The position numbers and the translations under genes are program-made. From the NCBI GenBank assembly GCA_000169395.1, contig AAXZ01000002.1, forward strand, positions 434,001-498,000: a stretch of DNA of 64,000 nucleotides, read 5' to 3'. The notes below the pieces were generated by a model. That model was not told where the DNA came from, did not search any database, and worked only from the letters and a program-made list of their open reading frames with translations. This document shows, piece after piece, positions 26,046 to 35,408 of the stretch (positions within the stretch are counted from its first letter, which is position 1; the number at the start of each line of letters is the position of its first letter). Source of the stretch: Rhodobacteraceae bacterium HTCC2150. GTDB lineage: Bacteria; Pseudomonadota; Alphaproteobacteria; Rhodobacterales; Rhodobacteraceae.

Positions 26046-26721
26046 ATATCCCTATAATCGACTAGCCAATGACAAGAGTAAGGTCTGGTGGGTGGAGGAT
26101 CATAAACGGGATGCTTCGGGTAATCTCTACATTACTGAAGCTCGTGATAAACATCTTCAGGCGGGTTTTTTGGATGACATTTTAAAAGCATTTGAACAGA
26201 GCCCCAAACTCATCGACCTTGTCGCTATCAACATCCTAGAGCGCAACTTTCCGCCGAGTCTTCATGCCGACATACTTGAGGCTGTTGAGCTGTTTCTCGG
26301 TCAAGGCGAGTTAGAACCGATCGAACGCCAGAAACGTGATCCCAAGTTCAGAAATATTATTCTGGCGGCCTATTACGAGCAGTGCGCGATCTGCCACTAC
26401 GACTTAAAGATGAATGGCATGTCTGTTGCGCTTGAAGCCGCACATATCAAAATGCACGCAGCGGGAGGACCAGACATGGTCACCAACGGCCTGGCTCTAT
26501 GCTCAACCCATCATAAGCTGTTCGACTTAGGGGCTGTGACTTTGGATGGCCAACTTAACATTCGTGTCTCTGAACGTGTGGTCGGTGATTGGGGGCGTAG
26601 GCTTACAGATGAGTTTCACGGGAAGCCGATTGCGATGCCACGACAAGATAGCATGTCGCCCGAGCGCGAGTTTACCGAATGGCACAATGACCAGATATTC
26701 AAAGGGGTCGTGGCCGAATAG
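26045..26721 (+). pseudogene. HNH endonuclease, N-terminally truncated
   Basis: The frame runs from the IS junction and encodes about 225 residues. They match the C-terminal part of HNH restriction-type endonucleases: RNIILAAYYEQCAICHYDL (zinc Cys pair), LEAAHIKMHAAGGPD (AHI catalytic His) and NGLALCSTHHKLFDLGAVTL (CxxH). The 5' region is replaced by the orfA fragment. Related enzymes cut modified DNA, for example phosphorothioated or methylated. The nuclease core is complete, but without a native start the gene is probably inactive. Confidence 0.7.
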
Positions 26722-26930
26722 GGCGTAGCGAGGTCGCACCGGATTGATTTTGGTCACAGTTAAACTTGCTGCGACATGTCTTGACTACAGAAAGCCAGAT
26801 ACCCCAAGGGGACCAAGCTGAGGTCTCTTGTAAAAAATAACTTACACTTGTATCTCTAATGAGTGCCCTTTAAAATACAATTCTAATACAAGGACCTCCT
26901 CATAACAATTAATTTTAATGAAATCTGGTC

Positions 26931-29444
26931 ATGCAAAAAAATAAAAATGAAGTACATACATACCTGGACTATGTTGAGGAAGCTGTCGTTAAGTATGATA
27001 GTGATGGCTGTTTAGAATACTATAATAATAAATTTAAGAGTCTTTATTCTTATACAGACAGTGATTTACGTTTAGGCGTGCATTTTACAGAATTAGGGAA
27101 AATAGATTTACAAAATGGTAATGTTGTAACAACAGAATATTTAGGAGCGAAAGAAGAGTATTTGGCATTAAAGGCTAAATATAGAAAAGAATTGACCGGA
27201 TCTTTTACCGTGCAATTACAAGATGGCCGTTTTATCAAAACAACAGATAGATTACTTCCTGATGGAGGCTTTATAAGCGTTCAAACAGATGTGACAGAGC
27301 TCAAGAGTAGCCTTAGAGCGCTAGAAGCGAAGAACATTGAGGCCAAAGGTGCCCATGAAGAAGCCGAAGCCTGGCTCCAGGCTCTGGAAGGCAGCCCAGC
27401 CGCAACTTTGCTGCGAAACAGTAGCTTTATTATCCAGAACACATCTGAGGGCTGGACGCGGCTGACTGGCTTTAGCCGTGATGAGACGATCGGCAAGGAT
27501 TTCGTGTCCTTTTTGGTTGAAGAGGAACGAGACCGGGCCCGGGAAGCCCGGCAGGTAGCGTTAAAGGAAACACAAACAGGAGTCGATGAAGCAGTCAATA
27601 CGTGGACACTACGAACCAAGTCCGGCGCCAAGTTGCAAGTGACCATTATGGGTGCTGGAGTTACAGTGCCGACTGCACAAGAGACAATGTCCGTTTCGTC
27701 CGTTTCGGATGTCACGGACCTTGCGAAGCAGAAGACTTTGGCTGAGACGCTCTTAAACCGCAATGCAGCGATGATCATTTCTCAATCGGACGACTGGAAG
27801 ATCCAAACGTGCTCGGATGCCTGGGTAACCCAATTAGGCTATACCCGTGAGGAAACCGTTGGACATGATCTGACGGAGTTCATGGAGCCGGAAGACGCGA
27901 TCATCAGCAAGGAGTTTCGCGAAACTTTAAAGTCAGAGAAAGCTTCCAAAAATGTGGTCCACAATACCCTGCGCTTCAGGAGCAAAGTTGGGGAACTGCG
28001 TCAAATTAAGCTGCAATCCGTCGTCGCAGCGCTCGAAGGAAACTTTGTTAATATCGTTACGCTTGTGGACGTCACAGACATAATGCATACCCAAAATCAG
28101 CTTCAGATGCTTGTAAATCAAGACGAACTGACAGGCCTTTATTCACGGCGTGGCTTTAAAGACAGGTATAGCGATGGAATGCGTAAAAAGACTGCTGGCG
28201 TTTACATCTTCGACCTCGACCATTTTAAGTCTGTGAACGACAGCTACGGCCACGAGGCTGGTGATGCGCTGTTGAGCGCTATGGGGCAAACCATGAAGCG
28301 CTTGACGGAAACAAACGGTTGCGCGGCCCGTCTTGGTGGGGAGGAATTTGCAATCATTCGCCCTTGGCAGGGGTGGGAGGAAGCGAAGGAATTTGGTGAT
28401 GCTCTGCGCTTGGCATTAGAGCAGACGGTCGTCGTGCGTGGCGCGCGTCCTATCAGCCGTACGGCGAGCATCGGCATTGCTATGCTTCCGGTATCGGAGG
28501 CTTTATCAGATGCGATGCGCCTTGCTGACGATTTCGCCCGTGAAGCAAAGAAGCGTGGACGCAATATGGTGTGTGCCAGCGAGGAAGAAGAGTTGCGTGC
28601 CTTGGGGTTGCGCGGGACGTTCATTACCCTGAAAGATCTACAGTCGGCACTGGAAGGCGGTGAGATGCAATATTACGTCCAGCCTATCTGGAACGTAAAG
28701 AAAAAACGCATTGAGGGCTTTGAGGCTCTTATCCGTTGGATTCAGCCGGAAGGCATTATTGTCATGCCAGGTTTATTTATTGGTCTGCTACATGAAGTTA
28801 TCCGCAAGCCCAAATATTTGTCTTTCAAAACCCAATTGCGCAAAGACTTGATGAGCAAGCTGTCGGCCTTTCCTTCCCAATATGTGAGCTTTAATTTTAA
28901 TCTCGAGCAACTCTCTTATGCCGGCGCAGCACAAGACGTGCATAAGACACTCAGCGGCATAATTGATCATCCTGGGCGTGAAATCATTATAGAAATCTCA
29001 GAAAAGGCCATGAACTCTCGTACAAACCTTCAGGTTTTGAAGGCTGAGATCGTCGCTTTGCAGGACTACGGATACAAAATTGCTCTTGACGATTTTGGTG
29101 TTGAGGCGAGTAACTTGAACCGAATGCAGCAGTTCCCAATCTCGATCCTAAAGATTGATCAGGCGCTTATCAAAGATATTAATACCTCAGAAGTGCAACG
29201 CGCTACTCTGCGCGGACTTGAGTTAATCACGCAAAGCCTTGGGATTAAGGTCATCGTTGAGGGTATAGAGAGTATCGATCAAGCACATTATTTATATCAA
29301 ATTGGGTTTTATTCTCATCAGGGTTACCTGCATGCCCATCCGATGCCTCCGGAAGATGTCGTAGCAAACCTATCTGCGATTGGGTTCGCAATTGATACCC
29401 AAAGTAACACCAAGCATTTGCTTGACGAGAAGGCCCTGCCTTAA
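26931..29444 (+). CDS. PAS-PAS-PAS-GGDEF-EAL cyclic-di-GMP protein
   Basis: This 837-residue cytoplasmic protein has about three PAS-like segments up to residue 390. A diguanylate cyclase domain follows with LVNQDELTGLYSRRGF and the active motif GGEEF near 468; the RxxD inhibitory site is missing (TETN). An EAL domain carries FEALIRW near 598, EISEKAM, LDDFGVEASNL and KVIVEGIES. The EAL loop (GVEAS for GTGYS) is unusual, so phosphodiesterase activity is uncertain. No membrane helix. The first 120 codons are clearly A+T-richer than the rest, suggesting a fused 5' part. It may set c-di-GMP levels for the PilZ/Alg44-like protein downstream. Confidence 0.85.
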   Translation: MQKNKNEVHTYLDYVEEAVVKYDSDGCLEYYNNKFKSLYSYTDSDLRLGVHFTELGKIDLQNGNVVTTEYLGAKEEYLALKAKYRKELTGSFTVQLQDGRFIKTTDRLLPDGGFISVQTDVTELKSSLRALEAKNIEAKGAHEEAEAWLQALEGSPAATLLRNSSFIIQNTSEGWTRLTGFSRDETIGKDFVSFLVEEERDRAREARQVALKETQTGVDEAVNTWTLRTKSGAKLQVTIMGAGVTVPTAQETMSVSSVSDVTDLAKQKTLAETLLNRNAAMIISQSDDWKIQTCSDAWVTQLGYTREETVGHDLTEFMEPEDAIISKEFRETLKSEKASKNVVHNTLRFRSKVGELRQIKLQSVVAALEGNFVNIVTLVDVTDIMHTQNQLQMLVNQDELTGLYSRRGFKDRYSDGMRKKTAGVYIFDLDHFKSVNDSYGHEAGDALLSAMGQTMKRLTETNGCAARLGGEEFAIIRPWQGWEEAKEFGDALRLALEQTVVVRGARPISRTASIGIAMLPVSEALSDAMRLADDFAREAKKRGRNMVCASEEEELRALGLRGTFITLKDLQSALEGGEMQYYVQPIWNVKKKRIEGFEALIRWIQPEGIIVMPGLFIGLLHEVIRKPKYLSFKTQLRKDLMSKLSAFPSQYVSFNFNLEQLSYAGAAQDVHKTLSGIIDHPGREIIIEISEKAMNSRTNLQVLKAEIVALQDYGYKIALDDFGVEASNLNRMQQFPISILKIDQALIKDINTSEVQRATLRGLELITQSLGIKVIVEGIESIDQAHYLYQIGFYSHQGYLHAHPMPPEDVVANLSAIGFAIDTQSNTKHLLDEKALP

Positions 29445-29562
29445 GGTTTAAGGAGAATCAATCTGAGGTTGTGCAATAGCATTTGTGGGGAGGGCGCCGT
29501 CTTGAGTGTAACGGTTTGGCAGCCTGCATGTTGTCCTGGTAAAAAATAGCTGAGGGTTGTTC

Positions 29563-29610
29563 CCCGCCCAACCTCCCGCAGTGGAAAGCCGGACGGGGTG
29601 GGTGTTTTTT
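29563..29610 (+). terminator. Possible rho-independent terminator
   Basis: CCCGCCC (29563-29569) can pair with GGGTGGG (29596-29602) with one G-T pair, followed by TGTTTTTT. The loop is long (26 nt), so this is weak. It would end the GGDEF-EAL transcript. Confidence 0.3.
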
Positions 29611-29658
29611 GAGGGCTTAGTCCAGACACCTCGCTAACCGCCATTTACGCACCCCCAG

Positions 29659-30032
29659 TCATAGCACCACGTCCTGAGGCAGCCTCACTCCTTCCACAAT
29701 CTCCCGCTTCTGCTCATCACTGATGCCCGCGGAGTACAGCCCATATGTCAGCTTGTTCTCGGACCTTGCTGATTGGTGCCCAACAAGACTGGCAGTGAAG
29801 TGCTCAGGAACCCCTGTGCGCTCACACTGAGTGATGAACACTTGCGAGTGCTTTGGAACACGGTGCCATGCAGCTCTGGGTGACGTCTGCGCAGGTAAGC
29901 ATGCCGCTTCACGATACGATTCACGCTAAGGTTTGGGAACAGCCTGCCGGACTTTGGCACCACCGTATACAGCAGTCCCTCCGGAACCCCATGCAATGGT
30001 ACCTCCCGCTCAGCCTCCTTGAACTTCAGCAT
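29659..30032 (-). pseudogene. Phage-type integrase, frameshifted C-terminal fragment
   Basis: Two overlapping minus-strand frames together spell an integrase tail. Frame one has LKFKEAEREVPLHGVPEGLL then RLFPNLSVNRIVKRHAYLRR. After a shift near 29835 frame two has FITQCERTGVPEHFTASLVG then GHQSARSENKLTYGLYSAG, holding the second His and the Tyr. The upstream catalytic part is missing. A decayed recombinase, distinct from the other recombinases here. Confidence 0.7.
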
Positions 30033-30289
30033 CCGGACATGGTTAGGCCTGATGCTAACAAACCTTCTCTTGTCGGTGGTGACATCCTAGTGCCACTCTC
30101 CCTCGGGTCCTCTTACGGTTCCCCCATATGAGGAGGGTTAGAGGATCCCCTAAGGGTGTTATTGTTCTTTTGTTATTCTACTACCAACATACCCACCCTC
30201 TAAGGACTTACTTGGGATAACCTGAGGGTTCCCAGGGCATCAACAAGGATACCAGCTCCTTGCGGGTCCCCTATCTGAAGAGGGATATC

Positions 30290-30356
30290 CCATAGTTCAT
30301 CTCCTTTGCTGCAGTAAATGCTATCAAAGGAGCGGCATCAAACCGCGAGAGATCCA
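30290..30356. repeat. Right-end remnant of the IS3-family element
   Basis: CCATAGT, TCTCCTTTGCTGCAGTAAAT and GCTATCAAAGGAGCGGCATC match the last 65 bp of the IS copies ending at 17838 and 40682; the terminal repeat has decayed to GAGAGATCCA. It abuts the 281-bp leader repeat directly. Confidence 0.8.
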
Positions 30357-30636
30357 GTCTTCCCACTTCACTGGGCCCGAAGTAGACCTCATCGAGTGTA
30401 TCGTTGTTTAAATCCTCATGGCAGCACTGTTTGTTGCAATAAATACTCAAAATTTTATAAAATTTGCATAAAATTTGCAAACCACCATGTCACCAAATTA
30501 ACCAAAGGACGCAATAAGATCCTATTGAGCAGCACCAAAACTTATATTCCACGAGTATTCAGTTTCAAATAAACATAATGGTTTTTTCCTGCTTTATCTG
30601 AGGAACGGTGAGTAGCAGGAGTATGATAAAGATGAA
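30356..30636 (+). repeat. 281-bp leader repeat, copy 2
   Basis: Near-identical partner of 23332-23612. Here it leads into the PilZ/Alg44-like gene. The putative promoter box reads TATAAA in place of TATACA. An extra ATG at 30623 (ACG in copy 1) is not conserved, so the shared ATG at 30632 is the better start. Confidence 0.9.
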
Positions 30637-31663
30637 TAAAGAAAAAATTGCGGATAAGCGTCTATTTGATCGAATTAAAGTAACCGGCGCCATCTCGGTC
30701 GCCGGTAAACATTATCCAATCAATGACCTATCGGTAGGCGGCATGGCGGTTCAGGGCCCCATTCTTAAAAATGAACCTGGTGATATTATGCGAGTCCAAT
30801 TTGCGATTCGTCATGGCAAGCTCTACGTCAGCGGCACAATGAACTGTCTGTATATCGGTAGCAGCTCTAACTTCATTGTTAGACTAAAATTTGTAGATCC
30901 CGACGAGGACCTCACGGAATTCTTCCGAGCCGTGACCCTGCGCAGCGTTTCTGGCTCAGAATACAGCGTGGGCTGGCTTGCCGAAACCTCAGCACAGCTA
31001 CCCGTGTCCCAAGTCAAACCGCGCCGTAGCTTTTTGAGCCGCTTTGTGTCCTTGCCCATGCTACTTGCGGTGATGATTGTATTTTTGTTCGGCGTATTCC
31101 TGCTACGCACCACCACGGCGGAAGCCGTCTGGGAAATGTATTATTACAAAGTTGTATCCCCGGTGGGAGGACAGGTTAAATCGCTTAAATCGCATAAATC
31201 ACCGCCGTTTGCTGCGGGGGAGCTCGTGTCGGAAGTCAGCGTGATTGCTGCCAACGGCGAGCCGCTGACAATACCTATCAAAACGAATGTGGCTTCCATG
31301 GCCGTTGACTGGCACGTCAGCTTGGGGGATTATGTCGAGGTGGGCGACACGCTAGGGCACCTGTACAACATTCCGCAAAACTTCGGTAGTGTTCGGGCTA
31401 TTTTGACCACGACTGGCCTTCTCATCAGCCTACGCACCGGTGACAGTATTGTGTTAGAAACCGAACTCGGAGAGCTCCTTGTAGGCAAGGTAACCCAGTC
31501 GCTTAACTCGCAGCAGATTATCGAACACAATCTTGTCAATAGTGATGTTAATCTGAACAAAAAGTACTTTTTCGTGGAGTTTGACGCGGATTTGGCTAAG
31601 ATAATAGGCCGACTGGAACTCAAGATTTTCGACACTCTTCTTGAAAATCTTGTTCGCAAATAA
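30632..31663 (+). CDS. Alg44-like c-di-GMP receptor (PilZ) and membrane-fusion protein
   Basis: It has 343 residues from the ATG at 30632. The N-terminal cytoplasmic PilZ domain has a complete c-di-GMP site: R10 and R14 in KRLFDRIKV and D32-x-S34-x-x-G37 in NDLSVGG. One membrane helix (MLLAVMIVFLFGVFLLR) follows near residue 150, then a periplasmic biotinyl-lipoyl/HlyD-like region (VSPVGGQVKSL, SLGDYVEVGDTLGHLYN). This is the layout of Alg44, which activates the Alg8 polymerase when c-di-GMP is bound. It overlaps the Alg8-like gene by one base. Upstream starts at 30608 (GTG) and 30623 are possible. Confidence 0.82.
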   Translation: MNKEKIADKRLFDRIKVTGAISVAGKHYPINDLSVGGMAVQGPILKNEPGDIMRVQFAIRHGKLYVSGTMNCLYIGSSSNFIVRLKFVDPDEDLTEFFRAVTLRSVSGSEYSVGWLAETSAQLPVSQVKPRRSFLSRFVSLPMLLAVMIVFLFGVFLLRTTTAEAVWEMYYYKVVSPVGGQVKSLKSHKSPPFAAGELVSEVSVIAANGEPLTIPIKTNVASMAVDWHVSLGDYVEVGDTLGHLYNIPQNFGSVRAILTTTGLLISLRTGDSIVLETELGELLVGKVTQSLNSQQIIEHNLVNSDVNLNKKYFFVEFDADLAKIIGRLELKIFDTLLENLVRK

Positions 31664-33153
31664 TGATAATCCCTTCAATCACCTACAAATACAATGATCC
31701 GCGTGACCAGTCATGGTCATCTGGTTGGATTATTACTGCACTACTTAATATCTGCCTATTGGTGCTACTCATTACGTGGTCTTCGTATATAGTCAGGGAT
31801 AGAGGGATGAATACAATCGTCCTCGGTTTGGGTGTTGTGGGCATCTGGCGCCATTCTTGGGGGCTTATTAATTTTTTGCGTGCGGCCTACTTCATCCGTA
31901 GCGCAAGAGATGCCACAAAGCCTATCGCCAGTGGCAGCTATAGCTTGTCGATCATTCTTCCGGTTTACAGCCAGAGCGAGGGGCAATTACGCGCGGTGGC
32001 CGATGGAATAGTGAATAGCGTCCGTATGGTGCCAGGTCGCATTCTGATCGTCTGCGCATATCGTGACAAAGCCCAGAAAGAACTGCTATCGGAGATCATC
32101 GAAAACGAAAGCCCTTTTGTGACGCACTTTGTCCGGCAGCGTGGGATGGGCAAACGAGAGGCGCTTGCCGATGCACTTAACATTGTTAAAGCATCAATAC
32201 CAATTGGGTCAAAAGAGTTTGTCCTCTTGATGGATGGCGACACAATTCTGACACCAGAGGCTATTGTCCGCAGCATTGGTGAAATGCAAGCAGATCCCCA
32301 GACTGGTGCCATTTGCGTGAATGAAGTGCCGCTGGTGAAGGGGACCAAGCTCTTCGTCGCCTGGCGCTGGCTGCGTAGTCTCCAGCGCAACCAGACAATG
32401 TCTTCCTTCGCGTTGTCACGCCGGATCTTGGTGCTGACAGGTCGCTTCGCCATGTATCGGTCTGACATCCTACTACGGTCCGAGTTTATCAATCGGATCC
32501 GCAAAGATTATCTTCTACACAAGGGTGCATATATCTCGCTTTTGACCGGAGACGATAAAACAAATTGGCTTGAAGTACTGCGCCGTGGTTTTGACGTTTG
32601 CTATCTGCCGGATGTCTTCATCTATCCCATCGAAGAGCAGAACGAGGAAAACAACTTCGTAAAGGAAACTATAGCACTGACCAGACGTTACAGCGGTAAC
32701 ATGGCGCGTGCAAACCTGCATATCGACGCTTGGCGTGGCGCAGCAGGCAAACTGCATTTTAAATATGGGCTGCTGGATCAGCGTGTTTCAATGTGGACCA
32801 GCCTTCTGACGCCGGTCACGCTGGTAATGTTAATACTATTTGATGACTTCGACATATTCATCCTGTTTTTAACCTACACATTTATTATCAAGAATCTTCA
32901 AGCGATAGCGTTCTCTGGATCGGACTATAACCCCGTGTTTCCTTACCTGATATTTTACAATCAGGTAATGACTTCGCTGGTAAAAATATTCACCTTTGCA
33001 TTTCTGCATCGCCAGAAGTGGAACAACCAGAACATCAGCGTCGCGGACAATCCAGGCATGCTTGCATTAGATAAGAATGCCCGGTTGTCCATTCTGACCC
33101 GCTCGGGGCTGTTTGTGACTTTCATTACGCTCGTTTATTTCGTATTTAGGTAA
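31663..33153 (+). CDS. Alg8-like family-2 glycosyltransferase (polysaccharide polymerase)
   Basis: This 496-residue protein has two N-terminal helices (residues 20-70) and a cytoplasmic GT2 domain. The domain has SIILPVYSQSEGQL, LLMDGDTILTPEA (DxD), LTGRFAMYRSDILL, SLLTGDDKTNW (TGDD) and TRRYSGNMARAN in place of Q/RxxRW. Three or more C-terminal helices complete it. The order and the TGRF/LTGDDK motifs match Alg8, which polymerises GDP-mannuronate through the inner membrane. GDP-mannose pathway genes (algA, algD) are not in the window, so the sugar is not proven. Confidence 0.82.
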   Translation: MIIPSITYKYNDPRDQSWSSGWIITALLNICLLVLLITWSSYIVRDRGMNTIVLGLGVVGIWRHSWGLINFLRAAYFIRSARDATKPIASGSYSLSIILPVYSQSEGQLRAVADGIVNSVRMVPGRILIVCAYRDKAQKELLSEIIENESPFVTHFVRQRGMGKREALADALNIVKASIPIGSKEFVLLMDGDTILTPEAIVRSIGEMQADPQTGAICVNEVPLVKGTKLFVAWRWLRSLQRNQTMSSFALSRRILVLTGRFAMYRSDILLRSEFINRIRKDYLLHKGAYISLLTGDDKTNWLEVLRRGFDVCYLPDVFIYPIEEQNEENNFVKETIALTRRYSGNMARANLHIDAWRGAAGKLHFKYGLLDQRVSMWTSLLTPVTLVMLILFDDFDIFILFLTYTFIIKNLQAIAFSGSDYNPVFPYLIFYNQVMTSLVKIFTFAFLHRQKWNNQNISVADNPGMLALDKNARLSILTRSGLFVTFITLVYFVFR

Positions 33154-33157
33154 CGGT

Positions 33158-33478
33158 ATGTGTCAGTTTTTAATAATATTTGCAGTGGTCTTTTTCCATG
33201 GAACCGCAATTCAGGGACAAACATCTGCTCTGATGCAAGAAGAGATGTTTTGCGATTATGTCGGGATGTTTGCCAAGCAGATCGCCCGAAACAAAGTGCG
33301 CGGACTGCCTTTTTCACGCATTGATGAATTTGATTATTTCGACAACGAGCAGGGTGCTTTTCTATCTGATACCGCGCAGGAAATTTACCAGTTGGACCCA
33401 GAAATTCTGCGCACGACGCTGGACATAATTTCAAGAGAAAAATTAGAGGATTGCAGCCGTGTTTTTGTGTCTGATTAA
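33158..33478 (+). CDS. Small secreted protein of the alginate-like operon
   Basis: This 106-residue protein has signal peptide MCQFLIIFAVVFFHGTAIQG and a mature domain with two cysteines (EEMFCDYVGMFAKQIARN and KLEDCSRVFVSD). It lies 4 bp after the Alg8-like gene, and its 3' end overlaps the AlgG-like gene by 20 bp, so it is part of the operon. It matches no alginate protein I know (AlgK, AlgX, AlgL and AlgF are all different or larger). A periplasmic accessory factor is likely. Confidence 0.6.
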   Translation: MCQFLIIFAVVFFHGTAIQGQTSALMQEEMFCDYVGMFAKQIARNKVRGLPFSRIDEFDYFDNEQGAFLSDTAQEIYQLDPEILRTTLDIISREKLEDCSRVFVSD

Positions 33479-35291
33479 ACGGTTCCTACTGATCGCGGGC
33501 CTCTCATTTACCCCGACGTTGGGCGTTGCTTGCATCTGGTCAGACGCCGCTAGCGAGGGCGATGCGGGAATTAATATCACGTCCGGTGACTGTAGCTTTG
33601 ATCAGCTTGCTAAAAGCCGTTATATCACGTTGTCCGACCGTATCGCGACGCTTGCCGCCACAATACGTGTGAGCCGTGGCGCCAGCTTGCTTATCGACGA
33701 CACGATTATCAAAGAACTGCGACTGCTAAGCACGCCAGAAACCCAAGCTCATATCATTGCCGAGGCGGGAACGTTGCGTATCTTAGATGTTACCATCTTG
33801 TCCTACGACCCTGCCACTGGAGGTCCAGATTTAGACATGTCCGATGGGCGTGCCTTCTTACGCGTCGATTCTTTCGTGGACAAAACCGGACAGGCGGCCA
33901 ATGGTCGGCTGGAGATGGAGCGCAGTACTATTTCGTACCTCGGTTATGATTCCCAAGTTGTGGAATCGGTATTTTTTTCAACCTATGGCATCTCTTTAAA
34001 GGTCACTTCCGAATCCGATCTCACGAATGCCTTTGTCACCGGCTATATCCGCGACTCGACGCTTAGCTACAATTTCCGTGGCTTCTATTCTTATGGAGCA
34101 AAAAATTTCGAAATTCGCGGCAGCAAAATACATGATAACACCGATTATGGAGTGGATGGTCATGACGATACTGACCAATTCATTGTAACTGAAAACATCA
34201 TCTATTCGAATGGCGGTACCGGTTTGATGTGCTCACGCCGTTGCAGCGACAATGTGTTTTCCAGCAACATTATTTATGGCAACGGCGCAAACGGTATCAT
34301 GCTGCATGACCTCTCGTTGGGCGGTCAGATCATCAACAACACATCCTACGACAATAAGCTGGACGGAATTGTCGTCCATGACACTTACGGAACACTCGTC
34401 GCCAACAACGAAATTTATGGCAATCGGTACGGGTTAAGAATTTTTGCAGGAAGCTCTTTGACAAGAGTAGAAGCCAACCGTTTCGGCGCAAATGAGACGG
34501 ATATCTTCCTCAAACACGGCAATCTGGAGGCGTTTGATGACTTGTCCGACTACAATGAGGGTACTGAATGGAATGGCCAGAATATCTCGCGTCACACAGA
34601 TTCACGCATATGGGGTGTCGAGGTTGTCGGTAACACCTTTGATAAACCGGCAACAATTTCGGTGCGCGGAGCCAAATTTCTGAATTTTACAGAAAATTTA
34701 TATCCAGAAGGCGTCGTCTTCGACATTAGATCCAGTGACCGCGTAATCCTTGATGGCGCGAAGGCCAAAGGGCCTGTCATCTACACTTTGCGCTCGACCA
34801 AGGATGCACCAGCTACTTACAAAATAGCGCCGAGTTTAGGCGCATCTTTATCAATGACTGAAAATGATCGTGTGGCGCTCCTTGGAGACCAAAATATGGC
34901 GTCGATCGAAGTAAACGACTTTCAGCTTTATATCGATAATATTGAGCCGCCGGTATTGACACTGGCGCTAGGTGCCAGGCCAAAAATTCGTTCGGGAACT
35001 CTGATTGATTTACCTCTCGAGGTGGTTTCTGGCACAGGGGCCATCTTAAACTTCGAGAATATATCAACGTTAAAGCGTGTTTTTGCGTTCACTCTGATAG
35101 GCGCCACTTGGAAGGGCGTCAGCCTAAGGGACTCACTTAGAGAATGTATGGTTGTCGGGTGGGCATTTGACACTAATTCCTCCAATAAAATAGTGCGGTA
35201 TACCTTTAGCGGAGACGCGGTGTGGGTTCCCGAGGAATTGGGCGATGAAATTCCTGTCACCCTGACCTGTTTAGCGGAGAATTCAAACTGA
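33459..35291 (+). CDS. AlgG-like mannuronan C5-epimerase (right-handed beta-helix)
   Basis: This 610-residue exported protein starts at a GTG preceded by AGAGGA, with signal peptide MFLCLIKRFLLIAGLSFTP. The central part (about residues 190-360) is a right-handed parallel beta-helix with NxxYxN-type coils (NIIYSNGGTGLM, NIIYGNGANGIML, NEIYGNRYGLRI). DYGVDGHDDTDQ at 229-240 lines up with the catalytic DPHD of AlgG, keeping the His and both Asp but with Gly for Pro. AlgG converts mannuronate to guluronate in the polymer. The extra C-terminal 200 residues resemble no domain I know. Confidence 0.75.
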   Translation: MFLCLIKRFLLIAGLSFTPTLGVACIWSDAASEGDAGINITSGDCSFDQLAKSRYITLSDRIATLAATIRVSRGASLLIDDTIIKELRLLSTPETQAHIIAEAGTLRILDVTILSYDPATGGPDLDMSDGRAFLRVDSFVDKTGQAANGRLEMERSTISYLGYDSQVVESVFFSTYGISLKVTSESDLTNAFVTGYIRDSTLSYNFRGFYSYGAKNFEIRGSKIHDNTDYGVDGHDDTDQFIVTENIIYSNGGTGLMCSRRCSDNVFSSNIIYGNGANGIMLHDLSLGGQIINNTSYDNKLDGIVVHDTYGTLVANNEIYGNRYGLRIFAGSSLTRVEANRFGANETDIFLKHGNLEAFDDLSDYNEGTEWNGQNISRHTDSRIWGVEVVGNTFDKPATISVRGAKFLNFTENLYPEGVVFDIRSSDRVILDGAKAKGPVIYTLRSTKDAPATYKIAPSLGASLSMTENDRVALLGDQNMASIEVNDFQLYIDNIEPPVLTLALGARPKIRSGTLIDLPLEVVSGTGAILNFENISTLKRVFAFTLIGATWKGVSLRDSLRECMVVGWAFDTNSSNKIVRYTFSGDAVWVPEELGDEIPVTLTCLAENSN

Positions 35292-35408
35292 GCCCCCAAG
35301 GTAAGATCTAAAGGGGTGGTCGCAGATGAGAGTTCTCAGCATGATTGTTGAGCCAGCTAATGGAACCAATCAATCTCCAGCTAAATCATAACTTGAAGAG
35401 GTAAAGAG

